Source of the DNA: an uncultured Clostridia bacterium
GTDB lineage: Bacteria > Bacillota > Clostridia > Christensenellales > Aristaeellaceae
Direction of reading: 5' to 3'
Length of the DNA stretch: 28,973 bases
Assembly (NCBI GenBank): GCA_937886445.1
Contig: CALGBY010000118.1
Location: 1 to 28,973, forward strand
Shown: positions 1 through 7,098 of the stretch, piece after piece
How positions within the stretch are numbered: the stretch's first letter is position 1
How the letters are laid out: each line of letters starts with the position of its first letter
The notes under the pieces: generated by a model
Database searches by the model: none
What the model was told of the DNA's origin: nothing
The model's input: only the letters and a program-made list of their open reading frames with translations
Made by a program: the position numbers and the translations under genes

Positions 1-937
1 CGGAGAACGGACGATACAGGTGGCACTTGATGATACCGACCTTTTCGCCGCTTTCAAGCATCTTGTTGATGGTCTCATGAGCCACATCGCAGGAGGAACC
101 CATGGAAATGATGATCTTGTCGGCATCGGGAGCACCTTCATACTGGAAGGGCTTGTAGACGCGTCCGGTCACCTTGGCTACTTCGTCCATGCATTCTTCA
201 ACGATGGCGGGAACGGCGGCATAGAACCTGTTGCCGGCTTCACGGCCCTGGAAGTAGATATCGCTGTTCTGAGCGGTACCGGCCTGATGCGGATGCTCGG
301 GGTTCAGAGCGCGGGCACGGAACTCATTGATCTTGTCCCAGGGAACCAGGGCCTTGATCTCTTCGTAGCCGTTCTTCTCGTCGATCGCGTCGATCTTCTG
401 GATCTCGTGGCTGGTACGGAAACCGTCAAAGAAATGAAGGAAGGGAACAGAGCTCTTCAGGGTGGCGAGATGGGCTACCAGAGCCATATCATGAGCTTCC
501 TGTACGCTGTTGCTGGCCAGCATGGCGAAACCGGTCTGACGGCAGGACATAACGTCGCTGTGGTCTCCGAAAATGTTCAGCGCGTGATAGGCCAGAGCGC
601 GGGCGCTCACATGGAACACAGCGGGGGTGAGCTCGCCGGAGATCTTGTACATGTTGGGGATCATCAGCAGCAGACCCTGAGAAGCGGTGAATGTGGTGGT
701 GAGGGCACCGGCAGACAGAGAGCCGTGTACGGCACCGGCGGCGCCGGCTTCGCTCTGCATTTCGGCGATCTTCACAGTCTGCCCGAACAGGTTCTTTCTG
801 TCATGGGCAGCCCACTCATCGGCGACTTCCGCCATGGGGGAGGAAGGCGTGATGGGGTAGATGGCGGCCACGTCGCTGAATGCGTACGCGACATGGCTGA
901 CGGCGGTATTACCGTCAACGGTCATTTTTTTTGCCAT
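1..937 (-). CDS. nifJ: Pyruvate:ferredoxin (flavodoxin) oxidoreductase, N-terminal part, truncated by window edge
   Basis: The enzyme oxidises pyruvate with CoA to acetyl-CoA and CO2 and reduces ferredoxin; it is cytoplasmic and central to anaerobic metabolism. Reading the minus strand gives about 312 residues opening MAKKMTVDGNTAVSHVAYAF. These are followed by the family signature AIYPITPSSPMAE, then EMQSEAGAAGAVHGSLSAGA and TASQGLLLMIPNMYKI, as in the N-terminal thiamine/pyruvate-binding domain of one-chain PFOR. Full family members are about 1,170 residues, so roughly three quarters, including domain II, the ferredoxin-type cluster domain and the C-terminal TPP domain, lie beyond base 1. 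The start ATG at 937 is preceded by AGGAGG at 945-950 with 7-nt spacing. A consensus promoter lies about 115 bases upstream and no gene shares the transcript upstream. Identification is firm. Ferredoxin rather than flavodoxin as partner is inferred. Confidence 0.96.
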   Translation of the reverse strand, partial: MAKKMTVDGNTAVSHVAYAFSDVAAIYPITPSSPMAEVADEWAAHDRKNLFGQTVKIAEMQSEAGAAGAVHGSLSAGALTTTFTASQGLLLMIPNMYKISGELTPAVFHVSARALAYHALNIFGDHSDVMSCRQTGFAMLASNSVQEAHDMALVAHLATLKSSVPFLHFFDGFRTSHEIQKIDAIDEKNGYEEIKALVPWDKINEFRARALNPEHPHQAGTAQNSDIYFQGREAGNRFYAAVPAIVEECMDEVAKVTGRVYKPFQYEGAPDADKIIISMGSSCDVAHETINKMLESGEKVGIIKCHLYRPFS

Positions 938-1053
938 GGATTTGCCTCCTTGTGTAATGGAATAATGGGTATTGCCGGGCTGGAAACTCTATGCCGTCTG
1001 CTTTGAGGCAGCCGGTAACACGGAAGAAACTTCCGCTGTTTACCCAATTAATT

Positions 1054-1082
1054 ATTTTACCGCCGGCAACCCCGATTGTCAA
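1054..1082 (-). promoter_or_regulatory. SigA-type promoter of nifJ
   Basis: On the minus strand TTGACA (1077-1082) is followed after 17 bases by TAAAAT (1054-1059). The predicted transcript has a leader of about 110 bases. That leader contains a perfect small hairpin, CGGAAG-AAA-CTTCCG at 1021-1035 as read on the plus strand. Confidence 0.8.
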
Positions 1083-1162
1083 GCAAAAAACAACCTTTTC
1101 GGCATCTTCGGACCGTCTTTCAGGCGTGACCGTACGCGCGGAGCACAGATCCCGGTATAGTA

Positions 1163-1186
1163 AAGGAGCCGTTTTCACGGCTCCTT
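1163..1186 (-). terminator. Terminator of the feo operon overlapping the last stop codon
   Basis: AAGGAGCCGT (1163-1172) and ACGGCTCCTT (1177-1186) form a perfect 10-bp stem with a 4-base loop. The stop codon of the Cys-rich small protein (1175-1177) falls at the loop. On the minus strand the stem is followed by only a short T-run (TTTACTATA), so efficiency may be moderate. Confidence 0.6.
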
Positions 1187-1369
1187 CGGGTGATCGGAAG
1201 TGCTTTCCGGCGTTGTTTTCCGGTCGGCTTTTTTATTGATCATTCTTTTGCATTCCGCACAGTTTCCCGTGCAGGAGGCGCAGCAGCCCCGGTGACGCCG
1301 GATGCTGATGAGCGCGAGCACCAGCAGCACCGCCACGGCGGCAAGGATCAGGATATCCGCAGCTTTCAT
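1175..1369 (-). CDS. FeoB-associated Cys-rich membrane protein
   Basis: This 64-residue protein has one N-terminal transmembrane helix (about residues 5-23, ILILAAVAVLLVLALI). A basic stretch follows, then a cysteine cluster C29, C30, C33, C37 and C40 in CCASCTGNCAEC, and a hydrophilic tail. The architecture and position directly after feoB match the FeoB-associated Cys-rich membrane protein family, thought to help ferrous iron passage or FeoB assembly, in a role comparable to FeoC of enterobacteria. The cysteines would face one membrane side and could bind metal; that is inference. GGAGG lies 5 bases before the ATG. It starts 40 bases after the feoB stop and is the last gene of the operon. 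Confidence 0.85.
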   Translation of the reverse strand: MKAADILILAAVAVLLVLALISIRRHRGCCASCTGNCAECKRMINKKADRKTTPESTSDHPKEP

Positions 1370-1409
1370 AATGACCTCCCTGCCTTATCAGATACGGCTC
1401 CGCTGCCTG

Positions 1410-3407
1410 TTACAGCAGGAGGGAGCCCAGACTGTAAACGATAAAGGATACAAGCCATGCCACCGCGCACTGGGCAATGACCACGGACAGGGTCGCAAGC
1501 CGGCTGTTCAGTTCTTTGCGCATTGCCGAAACGGCTGCTATGCAGGGTGTATAAAGCAGAACAAAGGTGAGGAAGGAGAAAGCGGAGAGCGCGCCGGGGA
1601 ACAGCGAGGCGATGCTGCCGCCGCTCAGCATTTCCAGCGTGCCGGCAACGGCCTCCTTGGCCATAAAGCCGCAGATGATACTGGTGCAGGCTTCTCCGCT
1701 TGCAAAGCCGAGCGGCCTGAAAACGGGGGAGATGAGAGCGCCAATCAGCGACAGCAGGCTTTCTCCCGCCCTTTCGGTACCGGCGACAAAGTTGAGACGG
1801 GCATCAAAGCTCTTAAGGACCCATACGACCACGGTGGCGACAAAGATCACCGTAAACGCTCGCTGGAGAAAATCCTTTGCCTTTTCCCACAGCAGCAGCG
1901 CCACGGAGCGCGGGGTGGGCAGCCGGTAATTGGGCAATTCCATTACGAAGGGCACCGGCTGTCCGCGGAAAGCCGTATTCTTGAGCACAAGTGCTGCGGG
2001 GATGCTGACGAGAATGCCCAGCAGATACATGATCATCATGATCAGTGCTCTGTCCTTTGCGAAAAACGCGGCGCCGATGGCCAGAAAAACGGGCACCTTG
2101 GCAGAGCAGCTCATATACGGCGTAAGCAGGATGGTCATGCGGCGGTCCCGGTCGCTGGAGAGCGTTCTTGTGGCCATGATCGCCGGCACTGTGCAGCCGA
2201 AGCCCACCAGCATGGGCACGAAGCTGCGTCCCGAAAGCCCCAGCTTTCTCAGCGGTCTGTCCATCACGAAGGCCACTCTGGCCATGTAGCCGGTGTCTTC
2301 CAGAATGGACAGGAAGAAGAACAGCACTACGATGTTGGGCAGGAAGGAGAGCACGCCGCCCACGCCGGCAAAAATACCGTCGATCAAAAGCGAATGGACG
2401 ACCGGGTTGATCCCGTAATCAAGAAGCGCGCCGCTCACCAGATCCGACAGGCTGCCGATTCCCTTCTCCAGCGCTTCCTGCAGCACCCTGCCGAACACAC
2501 TGAAGGTAAGGAAGAAAACAAGAAACATGATCAGAAGGAAAAGCGGTACGGCGGTATATTTTCCGGTAAGCACCTTATCGATCTTTACACTGCGGCTGTG
2601 TTCCCTGCTTTCGCGGCACTTGACCACACATTCCTTCACCATGCTCTCGATAAAGGTGTAGCGCATATCCGCCAGTGCCTCGTTGCGGTCAAAACCGGAA
2701 TCGTTTTCCATTTCGAGCACGGTGTGCTCAAGCAGCTCGCGCTCGTTGGTGTCCAGCTCCAGCCTGTCCGCGATGGAGGCATCGCCCTCGATCAGCTTGG
2801 TGGCAAAAAAGCGGGGGGCGATATTGTCTCTGCGGGCATGGTCCTCGATCAGGTGGGATACGGCGTGGATGCAGCGGTGAACGGGGCCGTCGCCGCAAAA
2901 GTCGTATACGCCCGGCCGGATGTCGTGCTTTGTTACATGGCGGATCAGCCGGATCAGCTCACTCACGCCTTCTCCCTTGGAGGCGCTGATGGGGATCACG
3001 GGGATGCCCAGCTTTTCGCTCATTTTCTGCACATCCACGGTGCCGCCGTTCGCGCGCACCTCGTCCATCATGTTTAGCGCCAGCACCATGGGGATGCGCA
3101 TTTCGATCAGCTGCAGCGTAAGGTACAGGTTGCGCTCGATGTTGGTGGCGTCAATGATATTGATGATGCCGTCCGCGTGACCGTCCAGAATAAAGTCGCG
3201 CGTCACGATCTCTTCCTGTGTATAGGGGCGTATGGAGTAGATACCGGGAAGATCCACCACGCTGCAGTCCTTTGTGCCGCGTATGTTTCCGCTTTTCTGT
3301 TCAACAGTCACGCCGGGAAAATTTCCTACATGCTGGTTTGAACCCGTGAGCGCGTTGAAAAGGGTGGTTTTTCCGCAGTTCTGGTTTCCGGCAAGGGCAA
3401 AGATCAT
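1410..3407 (-). CDS. feoB: Ferrous iron transport protein B (FeoB)
   Basis: FeoB is the GTPase-coupled membrane permease for Fe(II) uptake. The 665 residues show the N-terminal G domain: G1 GNQNCGKT (7-14), the switch region NFPGVTVE, G3 DLPG (52-55), G4 NMMD (112-115) and G5 SAS (141-143). A helical GDI-like linker follows, then a polytopic membrane region from about residue 283 with two Gate-type repeats and the conserved GCTVPA motif. The length is at the compact end for FeoB (about 670-770 is usual) because almost nothing precedes G1. The ATG overlaps the feoA stop by four bases (ATGA), indicating translational coupling. Expression is expected to be iron-repressed through the dyad upstream of feoA. 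Identification is certain. Confidence 0.97.
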   Translation of the reverse strand: MIFALAGNQNCGKTTLFNALTGSNQHVGNFPGVTVEQKSGNIRGTKDCSVVDLPGIYSIRPYTQEEIVTRDFILDGHADGIINIIDATNIERNLYLTLQLIEMRIPMVLALNMMDEVRANGGTVDVQKMSEKLGIPVIPISASKGEGVSELIRLIRHVTKHDIRPGVYDFCGDGPVHRCIHAVSHLIEDHARRDNIAPRFFATKLIEGDASIADRLELDTNERELLEHTVLEMENDSGFDRNEALADMRYTFIESMVKECVVKCRESREHSRSVKIDKVLTGKYTAVPLFLLIMFLVFFLTFSVFGRVLQEALEKGIGSLSDLVSGALLDYGINPVVHSLLIDGIFAGVGGVLSFLPNIVVLFFFLSILEDTGYMARVAFVMDRPLRKLGLSGRSFVPMLVGFGCTVPAIMATRTLSSDRDRRMTILLTPYMSCSAKVPVFLAIGAAFFAKDRALIMMIMYLLGILVSIPAALVLKNTAFRGQPVPFVMELPNYRLPTPRSVALLLWEKAKDFLQRAFTVIFVATVVVWVLKSFDARLNFVAGTERAGESLLSLIGALISPVFRPLGFASGEACTSIICGFMAKEAVAGTLEMLSGGSIASLFPGALSAFSFLTFVLLYTPCIAAVSAMRKELNSRLATLSVVIAQCAVAWLVSFIVYSLGSLLL

Positions 3408-3670
3408 CTTTTCTCCTTCCCGGAAGAAGCGCTTTCAGCCGTTTCTTCCTCCTGCGCGATCAGGATATTGCGGGCATCATCCTTGCGGATCGTCAGCTCA
3501 TATCCTCGCAGCTCGATCTGTATAGGGTCGCCCATCGGGGCGGTTTTGATCAGCTTTACCCGTGTACGGGGGATCAGCCCCATATCCAGCAGACGCAGCC
3601 TGAGGGCTCCTTCTCCGCCTGTCTTCTGTATCACCGCCGTTTTTCCGGCGGGCAGCTCACAAAGTGTCAC
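3404..3670 (-). CDS. feoA: Ferrous iron transport protein A (FeoA)
   Basis: FeoA is a small cytoplasmic SH3-like protein that partners FeoB. The 88 residues contain the typical core LRLRLLDMGLIPRTRVKLI followed by APMGDPIQIELRGYELTIRK, which matches the FeoA beta-barrel. The C-terminal 15 residues are charged and poorly conserved. The start is GTG at 3670, supported by GGGGAGG about 6 bases upstream; no ATG fits the family start. It is the first gene of the feoA-feoB-small protein operon and overlaps feoB by four bases. A consensus promoter and a 24-bp dyad lie just upstream. Confidence 0.95.
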   Translation of the reverse strand: MTLCELPAGKTAVIQKTGGEGALRLRLLDMGLIPRTRVKLIKTAPMGDPIQIELRGYELTIRKDDARNILIAQEEETAESASSGKEKR

Positions 3671-3686
3671 AGCTTACCTCCCCAAC

Positions 3687-3710
3687 ACTTGTTACCCATG
3701 GCTAACAAGT
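3687..3710 (-). promoter_or_regulatory. 24-bp dyad over the feo transcription start region, candidate metalloregulator operator
   Basis: ACTTGTTA (3687-3694) and TAACAAGT (3703-3710) are perfect inverted arms. The centre contains the self-complementary CCATGG, so only one symmetric pair is mismatched. On the minus strand the dyad lies 13 bases downstream of the -10 box, where a bound repressor would block initiation. DtxR/IdeR/MntR-family regulators bind dyads with TTA..TAA arms of this kind. Assignment to that family rather than Fur is inference. Confidence 0.55.
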
Positions 3711-3722
3711 CTCTTCGCAAAA

Positions 3723-3751
3723 AGTATACAAAGGAGCCTGTCTGCTGTCAA
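3723..3751 (-). promoter_or_regulatory. SigA-type promoter of the feo operon
   Basis: On the minus strand TTGACA (3746-3751), a 17-base spacer and TATACT (3723-3728) form a near-perfect promoter. The predicted start is near 3716, giving a leader of about 45 bases that contains the candidate operator. Confidence 0.85.
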
Positions 3752-3831
3752 GACGGGTTGAACGTGAATTATTGGTAATATATTCAGATTTCAGTAAAGA
3801 CTTAAGTATATTTTGTGTATTTTATAAGAAA

Positions 3832-3877
3832 ACAGCCCGGCACCGTTCTTCCGGGCGGGAAGAGGGTGACGGGCTGT
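3832..3877 (-). terminator. Terminator after the barstar gene
   Basis: ACAGCCCG (3832-3839) pairs with CGGGCTGT (3870-3877). Inner pairs CACC/GGTG and TCTTCC/GGAAGA extend the stem, and TTTTCTTATAAAA follows on the minus strand. It closes the 8.3-3.9 kb operon. Confidence 0.8.
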
Positions 3878-3932
3878 ATGGCAAAAGCGGTAGGAGATAT
3901 TCCTTTTGCCCTGTTCTGAAAGCGGGAGAGCG

Positions 3933-4211
3933 TTACGGCCGTAGCATGATGCGCAGGCCGGGGTTTTCACGCGCGCTGTCCAGCAGCACGCGCTGCAGGT
4001 TCTTTCCCCAGGCGCCGAAGCGCTCCTGCAGAACGGAGGAATGATCGACCGTCAGGTCGATCCCGGTAAGCGTTGTAAGCATATCGTGCAGCGCGTCCAG
4101 GTTATTGCCGTAATAAGCGGGAAAGGAGAGCGCTTCTCTGAAAGCGCGGTGTACCTCATCCTTTTTCTGCCAGAGGGAGCAGTCCAATACGATCTTTTTT
4201 TCCTCATCCAT
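3933..4211 (-). CDS. Barstar-family ribonuclease inhibitor (immunity protein)
   Basis: Barstar binds extracellular-type RNases in the cytoplasm and blocks their active site. The 92-residue protein has the diagnostic segment FPAYYGNNLDALHDMLT (30-46), which aligns with the barnase-binding helix of Bacillus barstar. The contact residues corresponding to Tyr29, Asp35 and Asp39 are kept as Y33, D39 and D43, while barstar Trp38 is replaced by His42. There is no signal peptide, as expected for an inhibitor that protects the producing cell. The ATG is one base after the stop of the barnase-domain gene, so inhibitor synthesis is coupled to toxin synthesis. The pairing with the upstream barnase makes function quite secure. 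Confidence 0.93.
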   Translation of the reverse strand: MDEEKKIVLDCSLWQKKDEVHRAFREALSFPAYYGNNLDALHDMLTTLTGIDLTVDHSSVLQERFGAWGKNLQRVLLDSARENPGLRIMLRP

Positions 4212-4212
4212 T

Positions 4213-5397
4213 TTACTTTACCTCTTCAAATGAGTTGTAGTGGTCTTCAGTATAGTAGATCTGCCATTCGTTTCCGCTCTTGCGGAACACCAGACGCCTG
4301 CTGTCGCGATAGCCGCCTTCATAGCCGATATCGCATTCGGTGTAGCTTCCGCCGGGGAGCAGCCCTTCATAGTTGCCGAAGCGGTCTCCGCCGATGGATC
4401 TTCCGGGAGCCACGTCCCACAGGTTGCCGGAGGAGGCGTTCCAGCCCAAACGCTGCGCTTCCTGCTTGGTTATGTAGTTGGGCGGCAGCTTTCCGTAGGC
4501 ACGCAGGTAGGCGGCCACCTCCTCCTTGGAGGTATAGCTGCCGTTCTTTTCCACACGGACCGTTTTTTCCGCCTCGCGCAGGTCCTCGATCGCCTCAGGC
4601 GTGTATTCATACTGGGCCAGGCAGCATTCCGCCGTAAGGACGGGTTCCGCGTCCTCATAGCTCTTTCTTTCGGGAAGGGTAAAGGAAACGGTACCCTGCA
4701 GCGTTTCAAGAGAATAGACAGACTTGTACTTGAAGGAAAGCGCGCCGCGATATTCTTTTCCGTCCATCAGGAGGGATATGGATACGCAATCCGCGATGTT
4801 CAGCTTTTCCTGGCTGTAGTTGGTCAGATTGACCTCAACGGTCATGATGTCCTTCCCGCCGGAGGCGGTGACCTGCACACCGAAGAATTCCGCGTTCATC
4901 TGCTGGGCTTCGGAGCTGATCAGCTCTCCCGCGCAGGTGATGAAATCGTCACAGCCGTCTGCCCAGTCGCCTTCTTCAATGAAAGCGGGGAAGAGGTTTG
5001 ATGAAACGAAGTCATCCAGTTCTTCCTGAGTGAAGGCCTTTTTCATGCTGCCGGAGGTGTACAGGAAGCATTCCTTCCGCTGTGTGTCGATCAGGAGCAG
5101 CATGCCGCTCCTGTCCTTGCCAAAGCCGAAGCCGTATTCCTTAAAGGCGCTTTCGGCGGCGTTTTTCAGCTTTTTGCCTGTCTCGTTGCGGGTGAGCACG
5201 ATGGCCACATCGCCGGCACAGGCGGTGTTCAGTTCATCGAGCTCCTCGTTCAGGTACGCTTCCTCAAGCTCATCCAGCACGCCGCTTTCATCGTGCAGCC
5301 GTACCTCGGGCGCTTCACTGCCGAAGGCCGGTCCCGATAGCGGAAGCAGGCACACGATGCACAGTAAAGCGAGCAAAGTGATCAGTTTTCTTTTCAT
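4213..5397 (-). CDS. Secreted TPM-domain protein with C-terminal barnase-type ribonuclease
   Basis: The 394 residues show a signal peptide (1 to about 26, ending PAFG) and a TPM/TLP18.3-like domain (about 30-160, opening LHDESGVLDELEEAYLNEEL). A beta-rich DUF4352-like segment follows (about 172-262), then a barnase/binase-type guanyl RNase domain (about 290-394). That last domain keeps PPNYITKQEAQRLGW, NLWDVAPGRSIGGD, and active-site equivalents of Lys27 (K311), the general base Glu73 (E354), Arg83/Arg87 (R364, R368) and His102 (H386). The Arg59 equivalent is Tyr343. All other catalytic residues are present, so the RNase should be active on RNA outside the producer or in a target. A strong SD lies about 9 bases before the ATG. 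It sits 27 bases after cotH and one base before barstar. The TPM domain as a surface anchor or delivery module is inference. Confidence 0.9.
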   Translation of the reverse strand: MKRKLITLLALLCIVCLLPLSGPAFGSEAPEVRLHDESGVLDELEEAYLNEELDELNTACAGDVAIVLTRNETGKKLKNAAESAFKEYGFGFGKDRSGMLLLIDTQRKECFLYTSGSMKKAFTQEELDDFVSSNLFPAFIEEGDWADGCDDFITCAGELISSEAQQMNAEFFGVQVTASGGKDIMTVEVNLTNYSQEKLNIADCVSISLLMDGKEYRGALSFKYKSVYSLETLQGTVSFTLPERKSYEDAEPVLTAECCLAQYEYTPEAIEDLREAEKTVRVEKNGSYTSKEEVAAYLRAYGKLPPNYITKQEAQRLGWNASSGNLWDVAPGRSIGGDRFGNYEGLLPGGSYTECDIGYEGGYRDSRRLVFRKSGNEWQIYYTEDHYNSFEEVK

Positions 5398-5424
5398 ATA
5401 GCTTATGCTCCTTTCAAAAGCGCT

Positions 5425-7098
5425 TTATTTTCCCCATTCACCGCAGAGGAAATCGTATCTTTCGGCAATGAAATTTTTGAGATAGGTGATGTTCAGGGAA
5501 AAGGTTGCGCCGGTCTTGGCGGCGGTGGAGGGGTTGGCGGAGATGGGCCAGCGGATGAAGTTCATATCCGCGCTGGCGCGGATCTCTTCGGCATATTCAT
5601 CCAGGCTTTTCAGCGTGCCGGTCTCATCTGTTCTTCTGCCCAGCAGGATCTCCATGGCCGGGGCAAAGGTGCTCTGGTATTCCCGGATCACGGCATCTTT
5701 GAAATCCGCCTGTTTGTACAGCGCGGGCCACCAGAGGTTGCTCTTCGCGTTATTGATGTAAAAGTTTTTGCCGGTCAGGATCTTTTTCGCGTTGTCATCC
5801 CGGGCATAGCTCGCGTAGGCGCTGTCATAATCCCATACCGGGCCGGCAAAGGCCTTTTGAGATATGCTGTCCTCCGGCTTGTAAAAGAACATGCTGGAGG
5901 AGTTGCCGTCATAGTTTTTGCTTACTTCTTCGATGAGGTATTTCTTCACCAGGCTGTCCATATCCACCAGCTCGCTGTAGTGCAGGCCGGTTTTGCTGTC
6001 TGTGCCGTTCTTCGCGAAGATGGCGTTTTCAAAGCTCTGCATGAAGGAGGTGATATAGGCCATCTGCGCCTGAGAGCAGTATTCCGGGGATTTGATGACC
6101 AGCGTGTTTTTCTTTTTGGTATAGTACACGCTTGCTTCCTGCTTATAGCGGGCGGAGTAGCTTTCAAACTCGATCAGGTAGCCGCCGGTGATATCCTCCG
6201 GTTCCTCCGGGATCTGGTAGGCCTTGAATTTGCCCGCCTGCGCCGTTGCGCTGCCTGCGCGCTTGAAGCCGCTCACATCGCCGCCGTTCAGCGCTTCCGT
6301 TTCCTCTTCAAGGTCGCGGATGGCGATCCTGCTTTTCGAGATCATCACCTTTTCGCTGAAAAGATACGCGCCCATGTATTCGTTATTGATGTACACCTCG
6401 CAGGTGATGTGCTCCGGCGTGTATTCGAGGCCGGCATACATGGCCATATCATAGGTGATCTGGTTGCGCAGCAGGGATTTGTCGCGGTAGTTGCCAGTAA
6501 TGATCCATGTTTTGCTCTTGCCCATGCCGCACAGGTCTGTGCTTTTTTCCAGCTTCAGCGTGTAGTTTTTCTTTTTGAAGGTGAGGGAGGAATTGCCGCG
6601 CGTCTTCACGGATGTGAGCACGCCGTCATATTCCGTTTCGCCGCTGCCGTTTACAAACAGCACCGTTCCGCCTTCCTTGTTGCTTTTGCTTTTGTGTATG
6701 TAGTCCAGGCTGCCGCTTTCCGTAGTGAGGTACACGGCGGGAAGGCCGGCGCTTCCGTGCATCACGGTCACGGCATAGCGTTTGCCTTCGATAAAGACCA
6801 CATTTTTGTTGCTGTATTCAAGACACCCCGCGCTGTCGCCGCCGCGGATCTCAACGCCGTTCACCTGCGCGCTGTCCGCGTGGTCAAGGCCGAACACCAT
6901 ATCCGCTATATCGGTGTTGCCGGGAATGAAGAAATAGTATTCGTTGCCGTTTTTGTACCATTCGATGGCCGCCATGTCCTTCTCGACGCGCGGGCTTAAC
7001 CACAGCACGGGCGTTTCCGTTTTGGCAAGGGCGGGCAATGCCGTCAAAAGGGAAAGAAGCAGCAGGAAAAGCAAAACGGTGCCCAAATGCCTTTTCAT
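5425..7098 (-). CDS. Secreted CotH-family protein kinase-like protein
   Basis: CotH proteins have an atypical kinase fold; B. subtilis CotH phosphorylates spore coat proteins, and related proteins occur in cellulosomal and secreted contexts. This 557-residue protein has a signal peptide (about 1-25, ending LPALA) and an N-terminal beta-rich region (30-150). The CotH domain follows, with KTRGNSSL (165-172), the lysine-rich KKKNYTLKL, NYRDKSLLRN (203-212), VYINNEYMGAYLFSEK and, late, GPVWDYDSAY with its acidic pair near residues 423-425. The length is typical. It overlaps the glycosidase gene upstream by four bases (ATGA) and precedes the barnase gene by 27 bases. Its substrate is unknown. With no coat genes nearby, a spore role is not supported here; a surface or secreted role is more likely. 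Confidence 0.9.
   Translation of the reverse strand: MKRHLGTVLLFLLLLSLLTALPALAKTETPVLWLSPRVEKDMAAIEWYKNGNEYYFFIPGNTDIADMVFGLDHADSAQVNGVEIRGGDSAGCLEYSNKNVVFIEGKRYAVTVMHGSAGLPAVYLTTESGSLDYIHKSKSNKEGGTVLFVNGSGETEYDGVLTSVKTRGNSSLTFKKKNYTLKLEKSTDLCGMGKSKTWIITGNYRDKSLLRNQITYDMAMYAGLEYTPEHITCEVYINNEYMGAYLFSEKVMISKSRIAIRDLEEETEALNGGDVSGFKRAGSATAQAGKFKAYQIPEEPEDITGGYLIEFESYSARYKQEASVYYTKKKNTLVIKSPEYCSQAQMAYITSFMQSFENAIFAKNGTDSKTGLHYSELVDMDSLVKKYLIEEVSKNYDGNSSSMFFYKPEDSISQKAFAGPVWDYDSAYASYARDDNAKKILTGKNFYINNAKSNLWWPALYKQADFKDAVIREYQSTFAPAMEILLGRRTDETGTLKSLDEYAEEIRASADMNFIRWPISANPSTAAKTGATFSLNITYLKNFIAERYDFLCGEWGK

Noticed and set aside
20..1006. Open frame of 328 codons on the plus strand
   Set aside because: It is antisense to nifJ, whose minus-strand product has clear PFOR motifs and an SD; the open frame is a by-product of codon bias.
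915..1178. Open frame of 87 codons between nifJ and the feo operon
   Set aside because: It covers the nifJ promoter and leader, has no ribosome site, and runs into the nifJ start in another frame.
1302..3077. Open frame of 591 codons on the plus strand
   Set aside because: It is antisense to feoB and has a low-complexity His/Gln/Arg-rich composition without domain motifs.
5857..6999. Open frame of 380 codons on the plus strand
   Set aside because: It is antisense to cotH; its Phe/Val/Ala-rich translation mirrors the codon bias of the real gene.
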